Source of the DNA: Bacteriovorax sp. MedPE-SWde | GTDB taxonomy: Bacteria > Bdellovibrionota > Bacteriovoracia > Bacteriovoracales > Bacteriovoracaceae | DNA length: 64,000 bases | Direction of reading: 5' to 3' | Assembly: GCA_001874305.1 (NCBI GenBank) | Contig: MPCU01000005.1 | Span: forward strand, 124,001 to 188,000 | In this document: piece by piece, positions 9,558 through 18,606 of the stretch | Layout: each line of letters begins with the position of its first letter | Position numbering within the stretch: the stretch's first letter is position 1 | The notes under the pieces: model-generated | Told to the model about the DNA's origin: nothing | The model's input: only the letters and a program-made list of their open reading frames with translations | Databases searched by the model: none | Made by a program: the position numbers and the translations under genes

Positions 9558-9944
9558 ATGAAGAAAGTAATTACTTATGGAACCTTTGATTTGTTGCACT
9601 GGGGGCATGTTAATCTACTTAAAAGAGCCAGAGAACTTGGAGATTATCTTATCGTAGGATTATCTAGTGATGAGTTCAATAAAATAAAGCATAAACAATC
9701 TTTTCATAAATATGAGGAGAGAAGACTAATTCTAGAAGCGATTAGATATGTAGATGAAGTAATTCCTGAGGATAACTGGACTCAAAAAGAAGAAGATATT
9801 AAAAAGTATAGTATAGATACTTTTGTTATGGGCTCTGACTGGGAGAACGAATTTGATGAGCTATCTGAGCTATGTGAAGTAAAATATCTTAAAAGAACTG
9901 ATGGCATTTCTACTTCTCAAATTAAAGAAGACCTATCAAATTAG
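9558..9944 (+). CDS. tagD: glycerol-3-phosphate cytidylyltransferase
   Basis: Makes CDP-glycerol from CTP and glycerol-3-phosphate. 128 residues, near the family's usual length. It has YGTFDLLHWGH with the HxGH nucleotide motif at residues 14-17 and the C-terminal RTDGISTS signature. CDP-glycerol would supply the LicD-like protein next door or the TagF-like protein at 37924. The last codons overlap the end of the convergent flippase gene by nine bases. Confidence 0.9.
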   Translation: MKKVITYGTFDLLHWGHVNLLKRARELGDYLIVGLSSDEFNKIKHKQSFHKYEERRLILEAIRYVDEVIPEDNWTQKEEDIKKYSIDTFVMGSDWENEFDELSELCEVKYLKRTDGISTSQIKEDLSN

Positions 9945-11207
9945 TTTGATAATTATTTTTTTTAGAGTAAAAACTGAAACGAGATACTCTATATTTAAAT
10001 CCCTGATCTCTTTATTAAATATCGAAAAAATAATAAGTCCTAAAATATTTGAAAGAATTGAAGCATATATTACACCAATAGTTCCAAGTCTATGAATAAA
10101 GATATAATTAAAAACTAGGTTTAATACAAGGATTGATGTTGCTAGTATTAGGTTTAAGATGTTTGCAGACTTTGTTAAGAAATAGTTTATTCTACCAAGA
10201 GCATAAAAGACAAATATAAACTGTAATGAATAAAGCTTTAAAAACTTTGTAGCTTGAGAATACTGCTCTCCATAAAAAAGTGAAATTATAAGATCTCCAA
10301 ATATGTAACAACCTACCGAAAGTCCAATAGATCCTATATTTAAAAGGCAGAAATATTCTTTTATACTATCTCTATCTTTAGCCATTTTTGATAAATAGAT
10401 TGTTGAAATAATTGATGGAAGAAATTGCCAGGAGTCTAAGAGTTTTGAAGCTGCACTGTAAAGTCCTAATTGGTTCATAGTGCTATATTTAGCTATATAA
10501 ATCTGATCAATTTTGGCCATACCTCTAAAAACAATAAGACTTATCATAACAGGAAGAGATTGCTTAAGAAGCAATTTAAGAAGTACTTTGTTAAATTTCC
10601 ATTCAGAAAAATGTAAGTTTTTATATGACTTTATAAACAATAAATAACTTATTAGTGTCATTATTATAATCTCAGCAGTACTTATAATAACAAAATATAA
10701 AAGGTCTAAATTCAAGTAAATAAACAGAACCTTTAACAAAGCTAGAATAAAAAATAGAAGGCTTCTGCTTTTTGCTTGGTCTTTAATATTGTGTTTTGCG
10801 TTTAGATACATTTCTGTATTTGAAAAAGGGATTGTTATAAATGCACTTGTGATCAAAAAAGTTAAATACATCACATCTTTTTGAACGTTAAGCCCTAATA
10901 GTGATGGAATGATTAATAAATAGAATAAAAAGAAAATAATAAAGCGGAATATAAAAGTTGTTCCTAAAATTTCTCTATCAGAATGCTTTCCTTTTGCAAT
11001 CTCACTTAGAATGACTTCGTCCAGACCGAAAGTCATAAGTGGTTTATACAGAAAGTAGAATGATAGAATGAAATTGAATTTTCCGTAATTATCTACACCT
11101 AGGTGGCGAGCTACCCATGCTCCAACGAAAAGAGATATTATCAGGCGAAATATGTTCTGATTAAAAAGATAAGAGATATTTTTAATATTTAGCTTGGTTG
11201 AAGACAA
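9936..11207 (-). CDS. Wzx-type polysaccharide flippase (MOP superfamily)
   Basis: 423 residues with about 12 to 14 hydrophobic helices and the N-terminal pattern of Wzx proteins: NISYLFNQNIFRLI, then FVGAWVARHLGVDNYG, where the ARxLG..xYG motif is typical. It would turn undecaprenyl-linked repeat units across the inner membrane. It diverges from the polytopic phosphoglycosyl transferase at 11357, its likely functional partner. A second flippase sits at 41914. Confidence 0.88.
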   Translation of the reverse strand: MSSTKLNIKNISYLFNQNIFRLIISLFVGAWVARHLGVDNYGKFNFILSFYFLYKPLMTFGLDEVILSEIAKGKHSDREILGTTFIFRFIIFFLFYLLIIPSLLGLNVQKDVMYLTFLITSAFITIPFSNTEMYLNAKHNIKDQAKSRSLLFFILALLKVLFIYLNLDLLYFVIISTAEIIIMTLISYLLFIKSYKNLHFSEWKFNKVLLKLLLKQSLPVMISLIVFRGMAKIDQIYIAKYSTMNQLGLYSAASKLLDSWQFLPSIISTIYLSKMAKDRDSIKEYFCLLNIGSIGLSVGCYIFGDLIISLFYGEQYSQATKFLKLYSLQFIFVFYALGRINYFLTKSANILNLILATSILVLNLVFNYIFIHRLGTIGVIYASILSNILGLIIFSIFNKEIRDLNIEYLVSVFTLKKIIIKLI

Positions 11208-11289
11208 TGTAATCTCAGTAGTTCATTTAATAATAGCTCTATTCTATTTGAGAAACATTACTTAATCTACTTTCAATTACCCTATATAC

Positions 11290-11316
11290 TTTAAAACATT
11301 AAAAAATAGGTATAAT
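11290..11316 (+). promoter_or_regulatory. candidate sigma-70 promoter for the 11357 operon
   Basis: A consensus TATAAT lies at 11311-11316, about 40 bases before the ATG. TTTAAA at 11290 is a weak -35 element with a short 15-base spacer. It lies in the 149-base divergent gap. Confidence 0.4.
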
Positions 11317-11356
11317 ATTGTAAAAAGTCAGAAAGTAAAAAAGGATTAGATGTATT

Positions 11357-12706
11357 ATGTTGAAAGAGTACGAGAGAGCCTTTTCGTATATTCAAAAGGT
11401 AGTTGATGTTATACTTGTGTGTCTTTGTTGGCTATTTGCTTATGTCATTAGGTTTAAGCTATTTGATAATGCGGAAGTTGGACTTGATTTACTATTTTTG
11501 AGTATTACTCCTGTAATATGTTTTTTAACATATTGGAACTTCCTGAAAGAAGGACTTTATTATTCTCAAAGATACAATTCAAGTTATTCTGAGCTCTTTA
11601 AAGTTATAAAAGCTAATGTTTATACTATAGTAACATTCGTTATATTACTGTATTTTTTTGCGGAGAATAGACTATCTAGAATGACAATTGTGTTATACTT
11701 CGGAGTTTCTACTTTTGCCTTTGTAATTAGTAAAATTCTAATTAGAAACTACCTAAAGAGAATGAGAGAAAAAGGTAAGAATCTTCGCTTTGTTACACTT
11801 GTAGGCAATAATCCTAATATACTTACTTATATTGATGTTGTCAGAAATCATAAAAATTCAGGCATAAAAATAGGAAACTGGCTTGACTCTGATGGACTGA
11901 ACGAAGAAAGTGACATTTCAGCTCTAGGTACAATTAGTGACTTATATGTTGTCTCATATAAAAGTGAAGATAAACATAAAGAGGGAATATTTTTAAAAAA
12001 TCATTATAATAGTGTAACTCCTATAAAAATTATACCAGATTTATCATATTCACTAGTAGGTCATGTGATAGAAGATTTTGAAGGTGTACCTTTACTTTCG
12101 TATAACGAACCGAGCTTTTCTTTATTCGAAATGCTTTTAAAGTCAATAATAGACAAAGTTGTGGTTTCAATTGGTATATTTTTAATATCACCTGTATTAA
12201 TTACAATAGCGCTCGCTGTTAAATTAACTTCTAGAGGGCCAGTACTTTATGGACAAGAGAGGATTACTGAAAATGGCAGAAAATTCAATATGTGGAAATT
12301 CAGATCGATGAGACCAGCTAGAAAAAATGAAGACCTTAATACATGGGAATCTAAGGGAAATCCTAGAATTACTAAAATTGGTACTTTTCTTAGAAAAACA
12401 TCTATAGATGAATTACCACAATTATTTAATATTCTTCTCGGCGATATGAGCCTTGTTGGACCAAGACCAGAAAGAACGCACTTTGTTAATAAATTTAAGA
12501 ATGAAATACCTAACTATATGTTAAGGCATAAAATGAAGGCTGGCCTTACTGGTTGGGCGCAAGTTAATGGACTCCGTGGTGATACATCGATAGAGGAAAG
12601 AATAAAATTTGATATTTTTTATATTAGAAACTGGTCAATCTGGCTTGATATAAAAATAATTATTCTTACATTTATAAAGGGTTTCATAAATGACAATGCT
12701 TATTAA
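11357..12706 (+). CDS. polyprenyl glycosylphosphotransferase (WcaJ-like)
   Basis: Starts a glycan by moving sugar-1-phosphate to undecaprenyl phosphate. The 449 residues show N-terminal membrane helices, a central nucleotide-binding-like domain (VTLVGNNPNILT), one helix near residue 275 and the C-terminal catalytic domain with KFRSM, IDELPQ, SLVGPRPE and GLTGWAQVNG. This is the long, polytopic class, unlike the short PglC-like enzyme at 28663. First gene of the operon that runs to 18023; it overlaps the next gene by 17 bases. Confidence 0.92.
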   Translation: MLKEYERAFSYIQKVVDVILVCLCWLFAYVIRFKLFDNAEVGLDLLFLSITPVICFLTYWNFLKEGLYYSQRYNSSYSELFKVIKANVYTIVTFVILLYFFAENRLSRMTIVLYFGVSTFAFVISKILIRNYLKRMREKGKNLRFVTLVGNNPNILTYIDVVRNHKNSGIKIGNWLDSDGLNEESDISALGTISDLYVVSYKSEDKHKEGIFLKNHYNSVTPIKIIPDLSYSLVGHVIEDFEGVPLLSYNEPSFSLFEMLLKSIIDKVVVSIGIFLISPVLITIALAVKLTSRGPVLYGQERITENGRKFNMWKFRSMRPARKNEDLNTWESKGNPRITKIGTFLRKTSIDELPQLFNILLGDMSLVGPRPERTHFVNKFKNEIPNYMLRHKMKAGLTGWAQVNGLRGDTSIEERIKFDIFYIRNWSIWLDIKIIILTFIKGFINDNAY

Positions 12707-13769
12707 TTACTTTAAAAAAATATCCTACTTAATACCTATATTTAATATAAAAACAATAGCAGGCCATAAAACATTTTTACCACTATTATTTCCTCTCTTG
12801 GGTTGGTTAAACTTCTTTAAAGAAAAAAAAATAATGAAGGTGACAAGTTTTATAGTAATTTTGCCTTTGTATTCTATTGTTTTAGGAGCAATAAATAAAG
12901 ATATAGAATCAATAGCACGAAGCTTTCAATTATTGGGCTTAATGCTATCTATAGACTTATTTTCGACTATTGCTGACAAAAAGTATTTAAAGAATTTTAC
13001 TAAAGTAACAATAGTACTTACATTAATAATAATATTTTATGAATTATTTGCAACTGAGCTAATGAGTACTCATTACATGATGTCTATTAAAAGGTTTAGG
13101 CTAATACTTGGTGAACCAAATTTCTCGGCATTTTTCTACGTATTGTTACTAAGTTTATTAATTGATTCTAAAAGTAGCTATAAGTTGAGAATACCTTTAG
13201 TTCTGTTTACACTAATGACCATGTCAAGAATGGGAATGATAGCTCTTCTAATGTTAGCTTTTATACAAGTTCTTTCAAATAAGAAAGGGATAATAGCAAT
13301 ATTAGCAATTGCCTTCTTTTCGTTTCCTATTATTTTATACTTTTCTAATAGCATGATGCCGAAGACTACAATAGAAAAACTTAGTAAGAACTATTCAAGA
13401 TATTATATACAGACGATATATGTCGAAAACTTAAAGAATAATGTCTTTGGTAGTGGCTATTTTAGATCTAAAAAAGCTAACAAGATGTATATTAAGGAAA
13501 ATAGTGAATCTATTAAAAAGAAGTTTGGTATAACACATATCGGAATTACTGAACAACATAACGGGTCTGTTCAGTTAGTTAGCGACTTTGGAATATTTAT
13601 ATATATCTATATTATATCACTATTTTTTTACTTTAAAATTCCGGAAAGGTGTAAATTTTATGGTAATGCAGTTGTTACAATATTCTTATGTTCATTCTTT
13701 CTAAATTTTATGAATGAAATACTGATATACATTACCATTGGAGCAATAATTAAATCTAATGAGCCCTAG
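12690..13769 (+). CDS. O-antigen ligase/polymerase-like membrane protein (Wzy_C type)
   Basis: 359 residues with many membrane helices and one larger outer loop. NNVFGSGYF followed by EQHNGSVQLVSDFG fits the pattern of Wzy_C proteins (G-x-G, then HNxxLxxLxxxG). Members either polymerise repeat units or ligate glycan to lipid A core. AAAGGG lies upstream of the ATG, which sits inside the end of the preceding gene. The family is too variable to separate polymerase from ligase. Confidence 0.65.
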   Translation: MTMLINYFKKISYLIPIFNIKTIAGHKTFLPLLFPLLGWLNFFKEKKIMKVTSFIVILPLYSIVLGAINKDIESIARSFQLLGLMLSIDLFSTIADKKYLKNFTKVTIVLTLIIIFYELFATELMSTHYMMSIKRFRLILGEPNFSAFFYVLLLSLLIDSKSSYKLRIPLVLFTLMTMSRMGMIALLMLAFIQVLSNKKGIIAILAIAFFSFPIILYFSNSMMPKTTIEKLSKNYSRYYIQTIYVENLKNNVFGSGYFRSKKANKMYIKENSESIKKKFGITHIGITEQHNGSVQLVSDFGIFIYIYIISLFFYFKIPERCKFYGNAVVTIFLCSFFLNFMNEILIYITIGAIIKSNEP

Positions 13770-13837
13770 CTTTAGTATAGTGAAATAAATCAAGTTTAGA
13801 TGTGGGCTTTTTATATAAGTTTTATTAATATATTTTA

Positions 13838-15721
13838 ATGAATAAACTAATCTATAAACTCCCTTATGCGAAAAGAAAGGCTCTCGCTTTTATCTATGAT
13901 AGTGTCTTTTCGGTTGCATTATTTCCTATTGCAATCCTTTTGAGAATGGGAAATATAAGTTCCTTAATCTTTAATGAACACCTTTTTATTAAGCTAGCCA
14001 TTATACTTATAATTAATCAGCTTACTTTTGTTATCTTCGGCCAATATAAAGGTGTTTGGAGATATGCTAGTACTCATGATCTAATTCAAATTGTAAAAGC
14101 AAGCAGTACATCTACAGTTTTTATAATTATAATTTTCTTCTTTTTTAATCAATTGGAATTTGTACCTAGAACAAGTTTCATAATTTATTGGACAATAAAC
14201 ATTTTGTGTCTTTCTGGAGGACGTTTTGCTTATAGGCTTTATAAAGATAGTACAGCAAATAGATCTGGTGATAACTGCTTAATTGTTGGAGCTGGTAATG
14301 CAGGTTCACAGCTAGCAAAGTCGATAAAGACAGAAAACTCATCAGGGTTAAACGTAGTAGCTTATCTAGATGATGATAAAGAAAAATATAAAAGGTACAT
14401 TAATGGATTTCCTGTAGCTGGAACTTTTGATGATATCGGAAAAGTCGTTGATCAATACTCTATTAAAGTAATTATTATTGCTATTCCATCGGCAGATTCA
14501 GAAATAGTTAGAAGAATTATAGATCAAGTTCCAGAAAGAGAAGATTTGAGTGTAAAGATCTTACCTCCTCTAAGTCAAATGATTAAGCCAACTGTAGACT
14601 TCTCTCTTGTAAAAGAAGTAGATCCTGAAGATTTACTTGGTAGAAGACCCGTTAGACTAGATCAAGAAAAGATTGCAGAGATAACTACAGGAAAAGCAAT
14701 CCTAATTACAGGTGCAGCAGGATCTATTGGTAGTGAACTATGCAGACAAATTGCTAGATTTAACCCAAGCAAAGTTATTATGTTCGATATCTCAGAGTAT
14801 AGTTTGTACAAACTTGAAATGAATATTAAAAGGGAGTTCCCTGAGATTGAATTTATTCCAACTATTGGTACAGTAACTGATGTTGAAAGATTATATGAAG
14901 TATTTCAAACGTACTCACCTTCTATTGTTTTTCATGCAGCGGCTTTTAAGCATGTGCCTCTGATGGAGCAATCGGTTAAGGAATGTATAAAAAACAATAT
15001 ATTTGGGACCAAAAAGCTTGTTGAATGCTGTATCAATAATAAAATTGAAGATTTTATTCTAATTTCAACAGACAAGGCTGTTAACCCTACAAATGTAATG
15101 GGAGCAAGTAAAAGAGCTGCAGAAATGATCTGTCAGAACAAGCTAGCTAGAAAGTCAGAAACTAGATTTACAGTTGTTAGGTTTGGAAATGTATTAGCCA
15201 GTAAAGGAAGTGTAGTTCCTCTGTTTAAAGAACAAATTGAAATGGGCGGGCCAGTTACTATTACCCATAAAGATATCACTCGATATTTCATGTCAATACC
15301 AGAAGCATGCCAGTTAGTTCTTGAGTCCCTAACTCTAGGTAAAGGAGATGATATCTTTGTTCTAGATATGGGTGAGCCTGTTAAAATTGTGACTCTTGCT
15401 GAAGATTTAATTAAGCTATCGGGATTTAGGCCATATAAAGATATAAAAATTACTTTTACTGGTTTACGTCCAGGTGAAAAGTTATATGAGGAACTTTTTG
15501 ATGCAAAAGAAAAACTTGATAAAACAAGCCACAAGCTAGTATATAAAGCAATGGCGTTTCAACAAGATGAAAACCTAGAAGAAAACTTGGAACAGTTAGA
15601 GGAGTACTTAAATAACTTATCTAATTGTGAAGCTAAAAAATTTCTTAAAGAAACAGTCAAAACTTACTCGTATAACGATACAGACGAAAATGAAAATGAA
15701 GAAGAGCGTAAACTTCAATAG
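13838..15721 (+). CDS. UDP-GlcNAc 4,6-dehydratase, WbpM/PglF type
   Basis: 627 residues: four membrane helices, a first nucleotide-binding fold (IVGAGNAGSQL), then a catalytic SDR domain with ITGAAGSIGSELCRQ and STDKAVNPTNVMGASK. The active site is of the MxxxK kind usual in WbpM/PglF. It makes UDP-4-keto-6-deoxy-HexNAc, the substrate for the aminotransferase directly downstream. Together they would give a UDP-4-amino-4,6-dideoxy sugar such as the precursor of bacillosamine or QuiNAc4N. The last 25 residues are very acidic and probably disordered. Confidence 0.92.
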   Translation: MNKLIYKLPYAKRKALAFIYDSVFSVALFPIAILLRMGNISSLIFNEHLFIKLAIILIINQLTFVIFGQYKGVWRYASTHDLIQIVKASSTSTVFIIIIFFFFNQLEFVPRTSFIIYWTINILCLSGGRFAYRLYKDSTANRSGDNCLIVGAGNAGSQLAKSIKTENSSGLNVVAYLDDDKEKYKRYINGFPVAGTFDDIGKVVDQYSIKVIIIAIPSADSEIVRRIIDQVPEREDLSVKILPPLSQMIKPTVDFSLVKEVDPEDLLGRRPVRLDQEKIAEITTGKAILITGAAGSIGSELCRQIARFNPSKVIMFDISEYSLYKLEMNIKREFPEIEFIPTIGTVTDVERLYEVFQTYSPSIVFHAAAFKHVPLMEQSVKECIKNNIFGTKKLVECCINNKIEDFILISTDKAVNPTNVMGASKRAAEMICQNKLARKSETRFTVVRFGNVLASKGSVVPLFKEQIEMGGPVTITHKDITRYFMSIPEACQLVLESLTLGKGDDIFVLDMGEPVKIVTLAEDLIKLSGFRPYKDIKITFTGLRPGEKLYEELFDAKEKLDKTSHKLVYKAMAFQQDENLEENLEQLEEYLNNLSNCEAKKFLKETVKTYSYNDTDENENEEERKLQ

Positions 15722-15745
15722 CGTTGAATAATATAGGTCAAACGA

Positions 15746-16876
15746 ATGGATAAAATTTACCTAGCTAAACCTCATGTTACAGGAAATGAAGCTAAATACT
15801 TAATAGATGCACTTGAATCAAACTGGATTGCTCCTCTTGGTCCATATGTAAATAAGTTAGAAGACGAGATAGAAACTTACTTGGGTGAAGATAAGCATTG
15901 TGTTCTTATGTCGACCGGGACTTCAGCAATCCATATAGCTCTACACAGAATTGGTGTTAGTAAGGGAGATGTTGTTCTGTGCTCATCTTTTACATTTGTA
16001 GGTAGTTGTAATCCAATATTGTACCTTGGTGCAGAACCAGTATTTTTAGATTGTGAAGAAGATACTTGGTCATTATGTCCAAAATCTCTAAGTAAAGCTG
16101 TCAAAGAGCTTAAGAAAGAAAACAAGAACATTAAAGCTCTTATATGCGTTGACTTGTTTGGAATTAGTGCGGAATACGATGAAATTGTAAAAATTTGTGA
16201 TGAGAATAATATTGCAATAATTGAGGACTCAGCTGAAGCTCTTGGTTCAAGCTATAAAAACCAAAAATGTGGAACATTTGGTGATTATGGAATCTTTTCA
16301 TTTAATGGGAATAAAATCATCACAACATCAGGTGGTGGTGCTTTAATTTGTAATTCAAAGGAAGAGGCTGACAAAGTTACATTTCTAATAACTCAAGCGA
16401 GAGATGATCAAAACCATTACGAGCATAGTGAACTAGGTTTTAATTATCGCTTATCGAATATATCGGCAGCGATTGGCCTTGCTCAATTTGAAAACTTAAA
16501 CGATAAAATATTTGAGAAAAAACGAATTTTTGAAATATACAAAAGCTGTTTTGAAAAATATGACAACATAAAGCTGCTAGAGCCAAACAGTGATAGAGAG
16601 TCAAACTATTGGTTATCTTGTGTTACAATTTCAACAATAAATTATAATGAAAAAGAAAAAATATTCGATGACTTGAGACAAAGAAATATCGAAGCTAGGC
16701 ATGTTTGGAAACCGATGCATATGCAGCCTCTTTTTGATGATACTGAGTATTTTTTCAATGAAGAAGATGTATCTAAAAGACTTTTTAATACAAGTATCTG
16801 TCTGCCATCTAGTTGTGATATGACAAACGAACAGGTTATTGAAGTCGCTAATGTTATTATAGAACACACGACTTAG
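15746..16876 (+). CDS. DegT/DnrJ/EryC1/StrS aminotransferase, PglE-like
   Basis: A PLP enzyme of sugar-nucleotide metabolism. ESNWIAPLGPYV near residue 26 is typical of PglE-type UDP-4-keto-6-deoxy-HexNAc 4-aminotransferases. The PLP lysine is in FNGNKIITTSGGG, and DSAEALGSSY provides the conserved aspartate. It lies 24 bases after the 4,6-dehydratase, which would make its substrate. No PglD-like acetyltransferase follows, so the amine may stay free or be modified by an enzyme coded elsewhere. Confidence 0.88.
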   Translation: MDKIYLAKPHVTGNEAKYLIDALESNWIAPLGPYVNKLEDEIETYLGEDKHCVLMSTGTSAIHIALHRIGVSKGDVVLCSSFTFVGSCNPILYLGAEPVFLDCEEDTWSLCPKSLSKAVKELKKENKNIKALICVDLFGISAEYDEIVKICDENNIAIIEDSAEALGSSYKNQKCGTFGDYGIFSFNGNKIITTSGGGALICNSKEEADKVTFLITQARDDQNHYEHSELGFNYRLSNISAAIGLAQFENLNDKIFEKKRIFEIYKSCFEKYDNIKLLEPNSDRESNYWLSCVTISTINYNEKEKIFDDLRQRNIEARHVWKPMHMQPLFDDTEYFFNEEDVSKRLFNTSICLPSSCDMTNEQVIEVANVIIEHTT

Positions 16877-16901
16877 TTATAAGTTATCGGAACTCTAGAG
16901 G

Positions 16902-18023
16902 ATGATAATTTTTAAAGGTAATTACGTAAATTATATATTCTTTTATATGGTAATTTCTATTACTCTTTTAAATCTAGGTGCCCCGTTCTCCACAATAACA
17001 CCACCTTTTAATCCATTATATTTAAGTTTGATTTTTATTCTTCCAATCCTTCTTTTGAGTCGCAGTAGGGTTATATTGGATAAAATATTCATCTTCTATA
17101 TATTAAGTATATTCAGTGTTAGTCTAATGAATGATAGTTTGAATGACTTTGGACTTTTCTTTATATACTTATCTTGTCCCCTTTTTGCAGCAATGACATC
17201 GTCTGTGAAATCTATATTAGAATTTAGACCACTGATATTGCTTTCCCACTCGTTAGCATATTTACAGCTCCCTCTGTTCATTAAGCATTTATATAATCAA
17301 GTAGAATTACATTCTTTCAATGTTGAGCAGTATGAGAGACTGTCTGGAGTATTTTTTAACTGTCACTCGTTATCTGAATCTTCATTAGTCTTTATGACTA
17401 TCCTTTTATATCAATATGTCTATAAAGGTAATAAGGGCTGGTTTGTTAGAATCTCAATTGGACTACATGCTCTTCTACTATTGTTCGCATTTTCTAAAGG
17501 GTTATTAGTATCAGTTCTATTCGTTGCTAGTTATGAGTTATTTTTTAAGAAGTCAGTTCACTACTATAAGAAGTGGAAGGACTTATCAATGTTCTTCGTT
17601 TTTTCATTAATTGTTTTACTGCTTACGAGATATTTAAGTATGTCTGGACGATCTGAGATGTGGAGAGCGGCTATTGATGTGATGGAGCCAGGTGTACTAA
17701 TTAGCGGAAAGGGAATGCAATACCTTCTTACAAACTATATTTCTCTAGGTATTTTTTCTCCAAACCTTCATAATTCCTATCTCCAAATTCTAATGGAGAA
17801 AGGTCTTTTTCCATTGCTACTTCTTTTATTATTTATTTTCTATACCTTTAATAATAAACGAATTAGTAATATTCGATTGGCAAAATACTATATGTTAATC
17901 ATAGTTTATTGGAGCTTTTTTCTGAATATGATAGACTTGCCAACTAGTTTTAGTGGCTTTTGGTTTTCCTATTTATTAATACATTTTTCAATAAATAAAG
18001 AAGAAGAAATAAAAATGAAATAA
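16902..18023 (+). CDS. O-antigen polymerase-like membrane protein (Wzy)
   Basis: 373 residues with about ten hydrophobic helices. GKGMQYLL and then LHNSYLQILMEKG give the GxG and HNxxLxxxxxxG pattern of Wzy_C-type proteins. It closes the forward operon and may polymerise the glycan begun by the phosphoglycosyl transferase at 11357. The ATG at 16902 follows AGAGG closely; a downstream ATG at 16947 is possible. Its last 74 bases overlap the convergent gene at 17950. Confidence 0.7.
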   Translation: MIIFKGNYVNYIFFYMVISITLLNLGAPFSTITPPFNPLYLSLIFILPILLLSRSRVILDKIFIFYILSIFSVSLMNDSLNDFGLFFIYLSCPLFAAMTSSVKSILEFRPLILLSHSLAYLQLPLFIKHLYNQVELHSFNVEQYERLSGVFFNCHSLSESSLVFMTILLYQYVYKGNKGWFVRISIGLHALLLLFAFSKGLLVSVLFVASYELFFKKSVHYYKKWKDLSMFFVFSLIVLLLTRYLSMSGRSEMWRAAIDVMEPGVLISGKGMQYLLTNYISLGIFSPNLHNSYLQILMEKGLFPLLLLLLFIFYTFNNKRISNIRLAKYYMLIIVYWSFFLNMIDLPTSFSGFWFSYLLIHFSINKEEEIKMK

Positions 18024-18603
18024 AACCTAATAATGATTTCAGGAAATATTTCTTGGTTTTATTTACAGCAGTCCTTTCTAAGAATATGGGGCCAGCCGTT
18101 GCTTGAATAATTTCATTTTCTATATCATTCACTCCCTTTAAGACAAATTTCTGATTAGAGTTATCTCGTAATATACATTTATCAAGCTTTAGAATGTCTG
18201 TGCAACGATTATTTGATTTATAGAATCTGCGAGTGTCTTTAATGACAAATGGGAGTTTATTTCTGTTTAGAAGGATTTCAACCGAACTTTTTAATTGAGT
18301 CTTTGATTTATTAAATGTCTCTTCAAAACATTTTCTCAATTTAATTGTACTAGTTAATCCAAGATGATTAGTTAAGGTAAATTGAGCAAACCTTCCATCT
18401 TTAATATAGGTTAGATTTGATTCTGTTGTCTTTGGTGAATACTTAATAATACAATCTTTGTATAGTCCAACTTCTCCAGTTCCAAAGGATATGGGGGCTG
18501 TTAGTTGGAGACTACGAGCTTTATATTCATTAGCATATGAGATGACAAAAAATCCCATACTGATAACTAATACTTTAAGTACAAGTAAAAGTGTTTCCTT
18601 CAT
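17950..18603 (-). CDS. unknown membrane-anchored protein at the end of the fnl operon
   Basis: 217 residues, not recognised. It has one hydrophobic segment near residues 5-23, a soluble middle with paired cysteines (CIIKYS, RKCFEE, RCTDIL, KCIL) and a second strong helix near residues 185-207 followed by a basic tail. This suggests a periplasmic domain held by two helices. It starts three bases after fnlC stops, so it belongs to the same transcript and may act with UDP-L-FucNAc glycan assembly. It overlaps the convergent polymerase gene by 74 bases. Confidence 0.55.
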   Translation of the reverse strand: MKETLLLVLKVLVISMGFFVISYANEYKARSLQLTAPISFGTGEVGLYKDCIIKYSPKTTESNLTYIKDGRFAQFTLTNHLGLTSTIKLRKCFEETFNKSKTQLKSSVEILLNRNKLPFVIKDTRRFYKSNNRCTDILKLDKCILRDNSNQKFVLKGVNDIENEIIQATAGPIFLERTAVNKTKKYFLKSLLGFISFLFLLLYLLKNVLINRKTKSH

Positions 18604-18606
18604 AGA

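Noticed and set aside
15133-15534. 133-codon open frame opposite the 4,6-dehydratase gene.
   Set aside because: It lies fully inside a gene with strong motifs and has no family features of its own.
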